Origin: Prevotella sp. UBA746 | Lineage (GTDB): Bacteria; Bacteroidota; Bacteroidia; Bacteroidales; Bacteroidaceae | Length of the DNA: 64,000 nucleotides | Direction of reading: 5' to 3' | NCBI GenBank assembly: GCA_002298545.1 | Contig: DBKQ01000005.1 | Span: 1-64,000, forward strand | Made by a program: the position numbers and the translations under genes | Shown here: one piece after another, positions 25,718 to 35,302 of the stretch | Position numbering within the stretch: the stretch's first letter is position 1 | Layout of the letters: each line of letters opens with the position of its first letter | The notes under the pieces: generated by a model | Database searches by the model: none | What the model was told of the DNA's origin: nothing | What the model saw: the letters and a program-made list of their open reading frames with translations, nothing else

Positions 25718-27304
25718 TTATTCTATTTTCCACCCTTCTATAGTTCCTGTCTTCGAAGAGAAGTTGCAGCCAATCTGATAAACGGTTCTACTATCTGCTG
25801 CATACTCTCTCGCATATCCCATCTCCTTTATTTGTTCGAGAGCATCAGATGCAGACCCGTCGCGCTTAAACTCGAATATATATACATATTTCGGAGTCTC
25901 GACTATGCAGTCTACCCTACCCTCACTCTGTTCTTTCTCTACAAATACCGTGAAACAGCTTATCATGCGCAAAACAAGATAGAAGGTGTACTGGAAGTAA
26001 CGTTCCTTCTCCCGTTCGCTGTCCTTGCGGCGCTGGTTGTATGGAATGCTGGCAAAGAAAGAAGTAAGCAACTTTTCCAACTTGGCACAATCGCCCATTT
26101 CCATGATATTCACAACTTGCAAAACAAAAGCGTCAGCCGACTGTTTGGACTTTAAATAGCTTGTGGCAACTAAAGCAAGGAATCCATTTTTCACCTCATC
26201 GTTAGGAAAATCCAGAAGATATGAATCCGTGTTCATATTCCAGTCCTTGATAGTAAGATAGCCGCTTTGGTAAATCATTGGCAAAGGCTCTTCTGTGTCA
26301 GCACGGTAATCCACAAAACTGCTTATAGGATAATACTTGCCTGTCAACTCATTCAAATTCTCTTTAAAGTGGGAAAGCAAGCGAACAAGGTAAGTAGGTG
26401 TACCTGTACGAAACCAAAAGTCGCTTATTTTCTTCTTGCTCAGAGAATTAAGAATACTGAACGGATTGTATATATCCAGCATATTCGGACTGAAATGATA
26501 ACCATCAAACTTACGTTTCAACATGTGTTTCATCTCGTCCTCCGACACTTTGTATCTTGCAGCCATCTCCTTAATTTGGGTATCGAATTTAGTATAAAGT
26601 TCCTCTTCGGTAATACCGCAAAGAGCCTCGTATCGTTCATCCATACTGATATCGTCAGGCTGGTTGAAACCACTGAACACACTAACTTGCGAGAATTTTG
26701 TAACACCAGTAAGCAACACAAACTGCAAGTCGGCATCGGCTGCCTTGAAAACGGAATAGAAAGCTTTCAAAACATCACGATTCCAATCCGCCAATTTTCT
26801 TTTCTGTCCGCCTATAGTAATACATAAATCTTGGTCCAAGACATCCAGCAAAGGCTTGTCATATTCATCTATCAAGACTACGGCACGCAATCCGGTTTTA
26901 TCGTGGGCTGCTTTAAGAACATAGCAGAATCTGTCTCCAAGCGTGTCATGGTAAGGATCTTTGCCGTAAATTGCTTCTTGCGACTCTACAAAGCCATTTA
27001 AGGTTTTCTCCAGTTCACCTCCATCGGTAAAGTTTTTTCCATTAAAGTCTATATGAAAAACTGGATATCGTTTCCAATCTTTCTCCAAACCATCAATGGA
27101 TAGTCCCTTGAACAGTTCCTTTCTACCCTCAAAATAACACTTTAAGGTAGACACAAGCAAGGACTTTCCGAATCGCCGGGGGCGACACAGAAAATATATC
27201 TTTCCGTTGTGTACTAAATCATATACCAAGTCGGTTTTGTCAAGATAGACATAACCGTCTTCTATGATTTGCTCAAAGCTCTGTATTCCTATCGGGTATT
27301 TCAT
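25718..27304 (-). CDS. AAA-ATPase-like protein with C-terminal PD-(D/E)XK nuclease domain (DUF1703)
   Basis: 528 residues, intact. N-terminal AAA-ATPase-like domain with [15 protein letters not shown] (Walker A variant) and AVVLIDEYDKPLLDVL (Walker B), then FDGYHFSPNMLDIYNPFS, and a C-terminal nuclease-like domain (RVDCIVETPKYVYIFEFKRD: the D...ExK pattern). Families of this kind occur in many copies in Bacteroidetes genomes; their job is not established. It converges on its deleted paralogue with only 35 nt between. Confidence 0.85.
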   Translation of the reverse strand: MKYPIGIQSFEQIIEDGYVYLDKTDLVYDLVHNGKIYFLCRPRRFGKSLLVSTLKCYFEGRKELFKGLSIDGLEKDWKRYPVFHIDFNGKNFTDGGELEKTLNGFVESQEAIYGKDPYHDTLGDRFCYVLKAAHDKTGLRAVVLIDEYDKPLLDVLDQDLCITIGGQKRKLADWNRDVLKAFYSVFKAADADLQFVLLTGVTKFSQVSVFSGFNQPDDISMDERYEALCGITEEELYTKFDTQIKEMAARYKVSEDEMKHMLKRKFDGYHFSPNMLDIYNPFSILNSLSKKKISDFWFRTGTPTYLVRLLSHFKENLNELTGKYYPISSFVDYRADTEEPLPMIYQSGYLTIKDWNMNTDSYLLDFPNDEVKNGFLALVATSYLKSKQSADAFVLQVVNIMEMGDCAKLEKLLTSFFASIPYNQRRKDSEREKERYFQYTFYLVLRMISCFTVFVEKEQSEGRVDCIVETPKYVYIFEFKRDGSASDALEQIKEMGYAREYAADSRTVYQIGCNFSSKTGTIEGWKIE

Positions 27305-27509
27305 TTTTACTGCCTTCTTTGAATATTTTTATACAAAACTCACGCTTGGCAATTCGAAAAATAGAATTTTTCGTTGCACTCGCTTTATCCTTTCGGGCGA
27401 CTAAGATACAACATAATATCGAAACATCCAAATATTTTGAACGTATAGTCTATTCTACCATATTTTTAATTTATTGCCACACTTTTATGTAAATGCACTG
27501 GTTATCCAC

Positions 27510-27556
27510 AAGTGGCACTTTTTGTGCAGCTATTCTGCACCTTTGGTGCAGCATAG
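27510..27556. repeat. GTGGCACTTTT...GCACC dispersed repeat, copy 1
   Basis: AGTGGCACTTTTTGTGCAGC, a short spacer, then TGCACCTTTGGTGCA. The reverse complement recurs at 39221-39266. It contains its own small palindrome (TGCACCTTTGGTGCA). The rest of 27305-27603 holds only a short hairpin CGAAAAAT/ATTTTTCG near 27357-27373. Confidence 0.6.
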
Positions 27557-27603
27557 AAATACCAATGGCGTTTCGCCTAAACAGGTTTGCTTTTCATAAC
27601 ACT

Positions 27604-27638
27604 AAAAAAATCCCCCACAAGCTTTCGTCTGTGGGGGA
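27604..27638 (-). terminator. Rho-independent terminator of alaS
   Basis: The 9-bp stem TCCCCCACA/TGTGGGGGA (27611-27619, 27630-27638) is followed on the minus strand by T7. It lies 27 nt after the alaS stop. Confidence 0.85.
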
Positions 27639-27664
27639 TATATTATTTATATTTTAAAATTGCT

Positions 27665-30286
27665 TTACAGCTGTGCCAGCTCAACGACCTTGTCTACAGC
27701 AGCAGACAGTCCGTCGATGTTCTTTCCACCGGCTGTAGCGAAGTGTGGCTGACCGCCACCGCCACCCTGTATCAGTTTGGCAGCCTCGCGAATTACCTTG
27801 CCGGCATTGAAACCATGGTCGCTCACGAGGTCATCGGTAGCCATAACGGTGAGCAACGGCTTGTCCTCGTGCTTGCTGCCGATTACGCAAAGCATATTCT
27901 CCGGCTGGGCGGCACGGAGCTTGAAGGCGAGATCCTTTGCTGCATCTGGTGCCAACGGCAATACCGTGGCTATTACCTTCACGCCGTTTACGTCGCGAGC
28001 CTGAGAGAGCAGACGCTCCTTGGCACGCTCTACTGCCTCTGCCTGGAACTTCTCGATGTTCTTCTTCATCGCCTCGTGCTCCTCGATATACTTGCCGATT
28101 ACGGTCTGCAAATCCTTTGCATTGTGGAAGAGTGTCTTGATAGCCTTCATGCCGTCCTCAAGGTCATACATCATCTGCTCGCACTCAGCACCTGTCTTTG
28201 CCTCGATACGGCGGATGCCGGCAGCAACGCTACTCTCCGAGATTATCTTTATCATTCCGATGCGGCCAGTGCTCTTGGCATGGATACCGCCACAGAACTC
28301 AACGCTCGGACCGAACTGTACAACGCGCACCTTGTCGCCGTATTTCTCACCGAAGAGGGCGATGGCTCCGAGTTTCTTTGCTTCCTCGATTGGCACGTCG
28401 CGATGATCCTGCAATGGGATATCCTGACGAATCATGTCGTTTACCAAGCGCTCTACCTTGCGAATCTCCTCGTCGGTAACCTTCTGGAAATGAGAGAAGT
28501 CGAAGCGCAATGTATCTGGAGAAACGTATGATCCCTTCTGCTCCACATGCTCACCGAGCACCTGCTTCAGGGCATAGTCGAGCAAGTGGGTAGCAGTGTG
28601 GTTGGCAGCACTGGCATCCCGTTTGTCGGTATCAACACATGCCATGAAGTCTGCCTCTACATTCTTCGGCAGCGCCTTTACTATATGAATAGACTGGTTG
28701 TTCTCGCGCTTTGTATCGGTGATGTTGATTGTCTCGTCCTCGCTTACGAGCACACCGGTATCTCCTACCTGTCCACCCATCTCGCCATAGAACGGAGTAT
28801 AGTCGAGAACGAGCTCATAATATGAACTCTTCTTCTGTGTTACCTTGCGGTAACGAAGGATGTGGCACTCATATTCTGTATAGTCGTAGCCCACGAACTG
28901 CTGTTCGCCCGGACGCACCTCAATCCAGTCGCCGTTCTCTACGGCAGCGGCATTGCGGGCACGCTCCTTCTGCTTCTGCATCTCTGCCTCAAACTGCTTC
29001 TCGTCTACCGTCAAACCACTCTCGCGACAGATAAGTTCTGTCAAGTCGAGCGGGAAACCATAGGTATCGAAAAGGCGGAAAGCCTGTGTTCCGTCGAGTT
29101 CTGTCTTGCCTTCTGCCTTTACTGCCTCGATAGCGGTAGAGAGCATATTGATACCGTTTGACAGGGTGCGGAGGAACGACTCCTCTTCTTCCTTGATAAC
29201 CTTTGTTATGAGTTCGCGCTGAGCCGGAAGCTCTGGGAATGCACCGCCCATCTCGCGTACCAATACCGGAACGAGTTTATACAGGAATGCCTCTTTCTGG
29301 TTCAGGAAGGTGTAAGCGTAACGCACGGCACGACGCAAGATACGACGGATTACGTATCCTGCCTTGGCGTTGCTTGGCAACTGTCCGTCGGCTATTGAGA
29401 AAGAAACGGCACGCAGGTGGTCGGCTATTACTCGCATTGCCACATCCACATCCTCGGTGTCGCCATATTTCAAGCCAGAGAGATTGCATATCTCCTTGAT
29501 GATTGGCTGGAAGATATCGGTGTCATAGTTTGAGTGCTTGCCCTGAAGGGTGCGCACGAGTCGCTCAAATCCCATACCGGTATCGATAACGTGCATCGGC
29601 AGCGGTTCGAGACTGCCGTCTGCCTTGCGGTTGAACTGCATGAACACAATGTTCCAAATCTCGATAACCTGTGGGTCGTCTTTGTTTACGAGTTCACGTC
29701 CCGGCACTTTTGCCTTCTCTTCCTCCGTACGGGAGTCGATATGAATCTCGGAGCATGGTCCACAAGGACCTGTATCACCCATTTCCCAGAAGTTGTCGTG
29801 CTTGTTTCCATTGATGATATGGTCGGCAGGCACATGCTTGAGCCAGTATCCGGCAGCCTCGTCGTCGCGGTCGAGTCCTTCTTCCTTTGAACCTTCGAAC
29901 ACCGTAACATACAAGTCTTTCGGGTCAATCTTCAACACGTCTACGAGGTATTCCCAAGCATAGTCGATGGCTCCCTCCTTGAAGTAGTCGCCAAAGCTCC
30001 AGTTGCCAAGCATCTCGAACATGGTGTGGTGGTATGTGTCGTGTCCCACCTCTTCCAGATCGTTGTGCTTTCCGCTTACGCGCAGACACTTCTGTGTGTC
30101 GGCACGGCGGCGCGGCTCCGGCTCACGTGTTCCGAGGATAATATCCTTCCATTGGTTCATACCTGCATTTGTGAACATCAGCGTTGGGTCATCCTTGATG
30201 ACCATCGGTGCTGACGGCACGATAGTGTGTCCTTTCGACTCGAAGAATTTCTTGAACGAGTCGCGGATTTCATTTGCTGTCATCAT
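27665..30286 (-). CDS. alaS: Alanyl-tRNA synthetase
   Basis: 873 residues, normal length for AlaRS, which charges tRNA-Ala. Seen: class II catalytic core ([35 protein letters not shown]), the zinc-binding editing domain ([20 protein letters not shown], Hxxx[15 protein letters not shown]) and a C-terminal DHHA1 domain with the Gly-rich [14 protein letters not shown]. Start 30286 ([11 protein letters not shown]) is chosen because upstream in-frame codons lie in a repetitive leader. Both ATGs at 30286 and 30283 are possible. Confidence 0.96.
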   Translation of the reverse strand: MMTANEIRDSFKKFFESKGHTIVPSAPMVIKDDPTLMFTNAGMNQWKDIILGTREPEPRRRADTQKCLRVSGKHNDLEEVGHDTYHHTMFEMLGNWSFGDYFKEGAIDYAWEYLVDVLKIDPKDLYVTVFEGSKEEGLDRDDEAAGYWLKHVPADHIINGNKHDNFWEMGDTGPCGPCSEIHIDSRTEEEKAKVPGRELVNKDDPQVIEIWNIVFMQFNRKADGSLEPLPMHVIDTGMGFERLVRTLQGKHSNYDTDIFQPIIKEICNLSGLKYGDTEDVDVAMRVIADHLRAVSFSIADGQLPSNAKAGYVIRRILRRAVRYAYTFLNQKEAFLYKLVPVLVREMGGAFPELPAQRELITKVIKEEEESFLRTLSNGINMLSTAIEAVKAEGKTELDGTQAFRLFDTYGFPLDLTELICRESGLTVDEKQFEAEMQKQKERARNAAAVENGDWIEVRPGEQQFVGYDYTEYECHILRYRKVTQKKSSYYELVLDYTPFYGEMGGQVGDTGVLVSEDETINITDTKRENNQSIHIVKALPKNVEADFMACVDTDKRDASAANHTATHLLDYALKQVLGEHVEQKGSYVSPDTLRFDFSHFQKVTDEEIRKVERLVNDMIRQDIPLQDHRDVPIEEAKKLGAIALFGEKYGDKVRVVQFGPSVEFCGGIHAKSTGRIGMIKIISESSVAAGIRRIEAKTGAECEQMMYDLEDGMKAIKTLFHNAKDLQTVIGKYIEEHEAMKKNIEKFQAEAVERAKERLLSQARDVNGVKVIATVLPLAPDAAKDLAFKLRAAQPENMLCVIGSKHEDKPLLTVMATDDLVSDHGFNAGKVIREAAKLIQGGGGGQPHFATAGGKNIDGLSAAVDKVVELAQL

Positions 30287-30491
30287 TGTATATGTATTTT
30301 TATCTGTTTTTATCTTGAACGTATTTTTTCGTCCCCTCTCCCGTCTCCCCCTCCGGGGGCGAAGCGGTTTGCCTTGATTCTTGCGAAGCGGTTTGCCTTG
30401 ATTCTTGTATTTGACAGGGACGATACATTTTTCTTTTACTGCATTTGCAGCATGCAATCGGTACACTCCCCGATATTAGGGAGCAAAATTA
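30287..30491 (-). promoter_or_regulatory. Long repetitive alaS leader and promoter
   Basis: A TAATTTTG box (minus strand, 30484-30491) lies almost 200 nt from the alaS start. Between them are a 24-bp tandem duplication (GCGAAGCGGTTTGCCTTGAT..., two copies at about 30360-30407), a CCCCCTCCGGGGG palindrome (30348-30360) and a TCCC/GGGA hairpin. The length suggests leader-based control; no known riboswitch class is recognisable. Confidence 0.45.
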
Positions 30492-30561
30492 AAAAAAATA
30501 TGATAAACAGCCAAATTATTTGTTATTGTTGTGTTTTTTAAGGTGTTATAACTATGGTATA

Positions 30562-30615
30562 TTGATTAAATGGAATGAAATATGTTGATTAAATGAAATA
30601 AAAAACGTACCTTTG
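30562..30615 (+). promoter_or_regulatory. Promoter of the merR-type gene with direct repeats
   Basis: TTG (30585-30587) and TACCTTTG (30608-30615) are 20 nt apart. The TTG is part of TTGATTAAATG, also present about 23 nt upstream (30562). The paired repeats overlap the -33 region and could be regulator sites. Confidence 0.5.
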
Positions 30616-30686
30616 CCGTGGGTAATCCTGAGGCAAGGCTTTATTGTACTTGCTTTTTCATTCAAAACAAATAAATGACTTTCGCG

Positions 30687-31034
30687 ATGGCACTGAATAC
30701 GGAGAAAAAACTGAAACTATACTACTCGATTAAGGAGGTGGCTCAGATGCTGAACGTGTCTGAGAGTATGTTGCGCTTTTGGGAGAAGGAGATTCCTGCT
30801 ATAAAGCCTAAGACTACTGGCAACAACGTGCGCCAGTATACTGAGGAGGATATCGAGAAGATTCGTGTGGTTTACAATCTCGTGAAGGTGCGTGGCTTCA
30901 AGCTTGCCGCTGCCCGCAAGATGCTGAAGGAAAACAAGAATGCTGTTGACAGCAATGCCAAGGTGATGGAATTGCTTATCAATCTGCGCGACGAGCTGCA
31001 GCAGATGAAAAAGCAATTTGACTATCTTACGTAA
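30687..31034 (+). CDS. MerR-family transcriptional regulator
   Basis: 115 residues from 30687 (MALNTEKKLKLYYSIKEVAQ); the ATG at 30675 adds four residues. The MerR winged helix-turn-helix is clear: YYSIKEVAQMLNVSESMLRF then WEKEI and RQYTEEDIEKIRVVYNLVKV. The C-terminal helix is short and has no Cys-rich effector site, so no metal sensing is indicated. It is transcribed alone, divergently from alaS. Confidence 0.85.
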   Translation: MALNTEKKLKLYYSIKEVAQMLNVSESMLRFWEKEIPAIKPKTTGNNVRQYTEEDIEKIRVVYNLVKVRGFKLAAARKMLKENKNAVDSNAKVMELLINLRDELQQMKKQFDYLT

Positions 31035-31039
31035 TAATC

Positions 31040-31108
31040 AACATTAAACCGTTCTGGATAGCGGTACCCTTGAAGTTGTTGTTAACGCGCTGACCTGCGA
31101 GTGTGTAA
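31040..31108 (-). pseudogene. Remnant of a secreted-protein C-terminal module
   Basis: The minus strand reads YTLAGQRVNNNFKGTAIQNG, nearly the same as the last residues of the secreted protein encoded at 31996-32769 (YNLAGQRVNNSFKGIAIQNG). No gene body accompanies it, and it abuts the higA stop. A stranded copy of the module. Confidence 0.6.
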
Positions 31109-31441
31109 TCAAAGCATAGCTGCTGCACTGCGAATCTTATTCAATATAGATACCATCTTATTGTCGCGACGTACAACCTGAAGATTATACTCACTCTGCA
31201 TATTCACCAACAAATAGGCTTTTATCCCAAGGGCTGCTTCTATTCGAAGTGCATAGTCGGCAGTTACAGGACGCTTTGCATTCAAAATTTCATTTAACAC
31301 AGTGTAAGAACAATCTATCAAAGAAGCAAACTGCCGTTGCGACATGCCTCGAGCCTCAAGCTCATCCTTTATAATCTCGCCTGGATGAACGGCCTCTGAA
31401 GGTGACAACTCATTTAATGTATATATTCTTGCTGCAGTCAT
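31109..31441 (-). CDS. higA: HigA-type antitoxin
   Basis: 110 residues of the HigA family (XRE helix-turn-helix). Motifs: AVHPGEIIKDELEARGMSQR followed by QFASLIDCSYTVLNEILN and KRPVTADYALRIEAALG. It normally binds and silences HigB and represses the operon. The toxin gene directly upstream is frameshifted, so this may be an orphan antitoxin. Confidence 0.88.
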   Translation of the reverse strand: MTAARIYTLNELSPSEAVHPGEIIKDELEARGMSQRQFASLIDCSYTVLNEILNAKRPVTADYALRIEAALGIKAYLLVNMQSEYNLQVVRRDNKMVSILNKIRSAAAML

Positions 31442-31450
31442 ATTATGATT

Positions 31451-31767
31451 CTATTTATAATGATTACTAATATCTAACAAACGACAGACTTTAATGTTTA
31501 ATCCATCCGCAGTATCTACAACAACGAATTCCAAACGGTATTGCCTGCCACATCTTACCGAAGAAATACCTTTTTTATCTCCGACAAGTACTTCATAATT
31601 CAAAGATTTAAAGACATACAAATCTTCAATGCATTTTGCATTGCCAACAATGTTACAGCTTTCTGATAACTTCTAACAACAATGGGCTGAAATCTGTGCT
31701 TTTTATCTTTTGTTTTACCATTGAAATACAGTTCATAAAGGTAATCCTTATCAAACTCAATATTCAT
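31451..31767 (-). pseudogene. higB: HigB-type toxin gene with a frameshift
   Basis: It begins MNIEFDKDYLYELYFNGKTK and continues HRFQPIVVRSYQKAV in one frame, then NAKCIEDLYVFKSLNYEVLV and GRQYRLEFVVVDTADG in another, ending NHYK at 31451. The joined protein matches the HigB/RelE mRNA-interferase layout. The frame is lost near 31655-31665, consistent with one missing nucleotide. The stop is 10 nt before the higA start. Confidence 0.75.
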
Positions 31768-31771
31768 AAGG

Positions 31772-31802
31772 CAAAGTTAAGGAAATATTTCTTAATTCGC
31801 AA
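31772..31802 (-). promoter_or_regulatory. higBA promoter with a palindromic operator
   Basis: On the minus strand TTG (31800-31802) and TAACTTTG (31772-31779) are 20 nt apart. Between them is a 19-bp near-perfect palindrome, TTAAGGAAATATTTCTTAA (31777-31795), with one mismatched pair, well placed for autorepression by HigA. Confidence 0.65.
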
Positions 31803-31829
31803 ATAATCGAACACAATTTAAACATAAAA

Positions 31830-31869
31830 CAAAAATGGCAAGTTCCTTATTTGAGAAAGAACTTGCCAT
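31830..31869. terminator. Bidirectional hairpin terminator
   Basis: ATGGCAAGTTC (31835-31845) pairs perfectly with GAACTTGCCAT (31859-31869). On the minus strand a T5 follows. It serves the leftward secreted-protein gene at 31996. Two smaller hairpins (ATCTGTC/GACAGAT near 31880; AGCAAGT/ACTTGCT near 31975) lie between. Confidence 0.65.
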
Positions 31870-31995
31870 ATATTTTTATCTGTCTATACTTGACAGATGT
31901 GTTTCAAAAGCTAATCGCTATGATTATTTGTTGATGAACTTTCTTTTCAAGAGAATTCTTGTTCATAAGGCATAGCAAGTAAACTTGCTCTACTC

Positions 31996-32769
31996 TTATT
32001 TCACTACGAATTTCTTGCCGTTCTGGATAGCGATACCCTTGAAGCTGTTGTTTACGCGCTGACCTGCGAGGTTGTAGATAGGAGCGTTAACGTCTGCCTT
32101 CTCAGCAACTGCGTTGTTGATACCTGTTTCACCAGCATCAAAAGCAAGACCGCAAAGCATAATCTTAGAACCAGATACCCAGAAGAAGTAAGTGTTGCCT
32201 GGCTCAACATCGTATACAAGAGCTGCATAAACGTCAGCATCTGTAACAGTCTGCTCAGCGTTCAAACCACCGTCAGCAGTAATGTACTGACCCCAAACGT
32301 CTGTTGCATAAGCACTCATGTCAGCGAAGTCAAGTTCCTCAGCCTCGATAACAGAGTTAGGAACCTTAGCTGTCCAGATTTTCTTGTTCTTACCATACTT
32401 AGCAGCAACATAAACCTTACCAGCAATAGCAGGAGTGAACTCAACATGAGCAGATGTAGTACCAGCCTTGTCCAAAGAACCATCCACACCATTAGTACCA
32501 CCCTGAATGTAAGCCTTAGAGAAAGTCTTGCCCTGTGACTCGAAAGTCTCAGCAGTAGCAGGATCGCTCTTTACTGTCCAGTTAGCACCACCATCAACGA
32601 GGACAACTGTTGCATTCTGAATTTCAGAAGCTGCAACTGTAGTATTCTCACCTGCATTAGCAACAACCTGATCAACAGCTGCATCAGCTGCTACTGCATT
32701 CCACTGACCCTGTGCATTAGCACAAACTGCTGCAAACATAGCAGCTACAAAAAGTAAACTCTTTTTCAT
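31996..32769 (-). CDS. Secreted protein with Prevotella-type C-terminal module
   Basis: 257 residues. Signal peptide (MKKSLLFVAAMFAAVCANAQ), an Ala/Val-rich beta domain, and the C-terminal stretch IYNLAGQRVNNSFKGIAIQN followed by GKKFVVK, a tail shared by many Prevotella secreted proteins. It is last in the SusC/SusD operon direction, after an intercistronic hairpin, so it may be made at a different level. No enzymatic motif is visible; perhaps a surface binding protein. Confidence 0.7.
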   Translation of the reverse strand: MKKSLLFVAAMFAAVCANAQGQWNAVAADAAVDQVVANAGENTTVAASEIQNATVVLVDGGANWTVKSDPATAETFESQGKTFSKAYIQGGTNGVDGSLDKAGTTSAHVEFTPAIAGKVYVAAKYGKNKKIWTAKVPNSVIEAEELDFADMSAYATDVWGQYITADGGLNAEQTVTDADVYAALVYDVEPGNTYFFWVSGSKIMLCGLAFDAGETGINNAVAEKADVNAPIYNLAGQRVNNSFKGIAIQNGKKFVVK

Positions 32770-32819
32770 AATCGTTTTGTTTTTAAAGTTATTAAAATTA
32801 TTAGTTGTTTTTATTTTAA

Positions 32820-32853
32820 GTTCATTGCAGAATTTTCGAATTCCGCAATGAAC
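32820..32853. promoter_or_regulatory. Intercistronic TTCG-loop hairpin
   Basis: GTTCATTGCaGAATT and AATTCcGCAATGAAC form a 15-bp stem with one mismatch around a TTCG loop, between the lipoprotein and the secreted-protein genes. There is no T run, so it is more likely a processing or stability element than a terminator. Confidence 0.5.
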
Positions 32854-32873
32854 CTTTAATCAATACTACTCAA

Positions 32874-33332
32874 TTACTCGGCACTTTTAGAGCCCTTTAT
32901 TGTATAAGCCTTAGCTGATGATGTAGCATTGAACTTGTACTTCGAACTCAAAGTGGTATAAATTGTAATGTTATTACCCTCTATAACACCACCTGTGTTT
33001 CTTGCTGCCGCAGCAGATCCGTTACCAAATGTATAGCGGTCATTTCCAGCCTTAGCAACATTAAATACAGCCTCTTGATCCATGTTCAAAGTAGCGGAAA
33101 CAATTTTAACGGTAATAGCCTGCGTATTCTCCTCTTCAAACTTGGTAACAGTAACAACCACATCAGAAGCCTTTTCATTTCCACTTGCATCATAAATAGA
33201 GCCAGAGAAAGTACCATTTACAAGTACAGAAGCATCAGTATGAACTGCTGGATCATCATCATCATCGCAAGCAACAAAGCTAAGCGAGCAGAAGAAACCA
33301 AGCATCAAAAACAATATACTTTTCAGTTTCAT
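32874..33332 (-). CDS. Small lipoprotein of the SusCD operon
   Basis: 152 residues with a lipoprotein signal ending FVACDDDDDP (the acidic stretch after Cys is typical for surface export of Bacteroidetes lipoproteins). The mature part is beta-rich (VLVNGTFSGSIYDASGNEKA). Family not recognised. It follows susD by 36 nt and is probably a surface component of that system. Confidence 0.65.
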   Translation of the reverse strand: MKLKSILFLMLGFFCSLSFVACDDDDDPAVHTDASVLVNGTFSGSIYDASGNEKASDVVVTVTKFEEENTQAITVKIVSATLNMDQEAVFNVAKAGNDRYTFGNGSAAAARNTGGVIEGNNITIYTTLSSKYKFNATSSAKAYTIKGSKSAE

Positions 33333-33368
33333 TTTACATTCTTTTTAAAGATTAATAATGAAGCAGAT

Positions 33369-35279
33369 TTACTCTGCATCTTTTTTCTCCTCACTTCCTG
33401 TTGAACGGAAGCCAGGGTTCTGATCAGCAGCTGATATACCCGAGTTAATTTGGATTTCATTCTCAGGAATTGGACGCAACCACTTAATCTGTCCGTCATT
33501 TCCGGTCATATTAGACAAAGCAAGACCAGAATAAGTAAGATTATAGCGAACCAACTGACGTGTACGGCGCAGATCTATCCAACGATAATATTCGCCAAGA
33601 GTCTCGCGCATACGTTCGTCAAGAATAACATCAAGCTTGTTAATTGTAAGTCCATAGCTATCGGTCTGACCAAGAGAAACATATCCTCCTTCATCGTTCA
33701 AAGCCCAATCATAACGCTTGTAGTCATTGAAAGAAGCAAGATAAGAAGCGTGAGAACGTGTACGAACAGCGTTCAAATACTTCAATGAGTTAGTCTCATC
33801 ACCAGCCATCAGATAAGCCTCTGCTGCAACAAGATAAATCTCACTTGCATTGAGAACAACGACATCACGATAATCACCACCAGACTGAGCACAGTCGCTT
33901 GTAGTATTCTTGTCGTCAAACTTACGAACAGGAGGGAGACATCCAATCTTCTGTATTGCAGAAGAGAATGGCTGAGTGTAAGTTGTTGAAGTCTTAGCAT
34001 CATAAGAACCGTTAGCGGCATAAGCCTTACATGTGGAATTCTCAGCTACCTTAAACACCTTAGTTGCACTTTTCTTTCCTGTAGTTACAAACTGAGAAGC
34101 ATGTGCATTGCAGTAAGCATCAATCTCAGATTCCTCAGTATACCATGGGAAATACTTAAATGCAATAGACAAGTTTGCCTTTTCGGCATCAGTAGCATTA
34201 TAGTATGCCCAATATCCTTGTTTGCTCCAATTGTCGGCATTACCGTCATAACCATATACAGTAGTCATGAAAGTTCCTTCAAAACGGTCATCACCCTTTT
34301 CAAAAGCATAATATACACGTTCTGTAGGACAGAGGTCACTCTTTACGCCCTTTACTCCAAGAGTATTTGAACCCATATAGAGAGCAAAATTATGCTGCTG
34401 GTTATGACCACCCTTTACCTTATCAGATGATGTAGCGCGATCATACTGAATAGCAAATAAAGTCTCCGGGTTATTGCCCTTCTCATTGTTATCAAAATCC
34501 CATTTCTGGTCAAAAGTCTGAGTCAAAGGAACTGCATCAGCAACTTCAGCTGCATACTTTGCAGCCTCAGTGAAATATTCAGTGCTATTAACAGTATAAG
34601 CACCAGTCGTAGCATCAGTAAGAGTTGTCTGCAAATCCCATCCTGCTGCCAGATAAACTTTTGCAAGAAGAGCCTTCGCTCCTATAACACTTGCACGTCC
34701 CTTTGCATCAGCAGCAGAACTTACATTCTCGAGATTGCCATTTGCAATAATTTCCTTCAAATCATTGATTACATTCTCATAAACAGTAGCAAGCTCGGTA
34801 CGTGGATAATTTGTACTTGCAGACTCAATATAATCTGTAATGTAAGGAACTGCACCAAACTCCTGAGTCAGGATGTAATAGCAATAATCACGAATAAAGC
34901 GAGCCTGATCGTTAAGCTTATCATCCTTGCTGTATTTCAACACACAGTTTGCGTAATTAATGGCAGCATATGTGTTTTTATAAAGATTAGTTACATCTTC
35001 ATTATCTGAAGAATACAAGTATGACTGCAAAACAGGAGCTGATGCACCTTGACCAACCGTATAGAGGTCTGTACCTTGACAGAAAGTCACAGGAGAACTG
35101 TAAACATCACGCAACGCATAATATGCATTATTTAGTTGCTGATTCCAACCTGCAATATCAGAGAACTGACTGTCAGGTGTTACAGTGCTTTTATTGTCTG
35201 TATCCAGGAAATCAGAGCAACTTGACAGACCGGCAACAGTTGCTAATCCGAGGGCAGACATTATAATAAACTTTTTCAT
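33369..35279 (-). CDS. SusD/RagB family nutrient-binding lipoprotein
   Basis: 636 residues. Lipoprotein signal (MKKFIIMSALGLATVAGLSS, Cys next) and the SusD pattern: N-terminal CSDFLDTDNKSTVTPDSQF, TPR-like helices with RFIRDYCYYILTQEFGAVPY, and the C-terminal RMRETLGEYYRWIDLRRTRQ and WLRPIPENEIQIN. It forms the lid on the SusC transporter at the cell surface. It begins 23 nt after susC. The ligand cannot be told; no glycosidase is adjacent. Confidence 0.92.
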   Translation of the reverse strand: MKKFIIMSALGLATVAGLSSCSDFLDTDNKSTVTPDSQFSDIAGWNQQLNNAYYALRDVYSSPVTFCQGTDLYTVGQGASAPVLQSYLYSSDNEDVTNLYKNTYAAINYANCVLKYSKDDKLNDQARFIRDYCYYILTQEFGAVPYITDYIESASTNYPRTELATVYENVINDLKEIIANGNLENVSSAADAKGRASVIGAKALLAKVYLAAGWDLQTTLTDATTGAYTVNSTEYFTEAAKYAAEVADAVPLTQTFDQKWDFDNNEKGNNPETLFAIQYDRATSSDKVKGGHNQQHNFALYMGSNTLGVKGVKSDLCPTERVYYAFEKGDDRFEGTFMTTVYGYDGNADNWSKQGYWAYYNATDAEKANLSIAFKYFPWYTEESEIDAYCNAHASQFVTTGKKSATKVFKVAENSTCKAYAANGSYDAKTSTTYTQPFSSAIQKIGCLPPVRKFDDKNTTSDCAQSGGDYRDVVVLNASEIYLVAAEAYLMAGDETNSLKYLNAVRTRSHASYLASFNDYKRYDWALNDEGGYVSLGQTDSYGLTINKLDVILDERMRETLGEYYRWIDLRRTRQLVRYNLTYSGLALSNMTGNDGQIKWLRPIPENEIQINSGISAADQNPGFRSTGSEEKKDAE

Positions 35280-35302
35280 TTTAAAACTTCGATTTAATGT
35301 TA

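Noticed and set aside
32052..32501. Leu/Met-rich leftward frames inside the 31996-32769 gene
   Set aside because: Alternative-frame shadows of the secreted protein; unusual composition and no start context.
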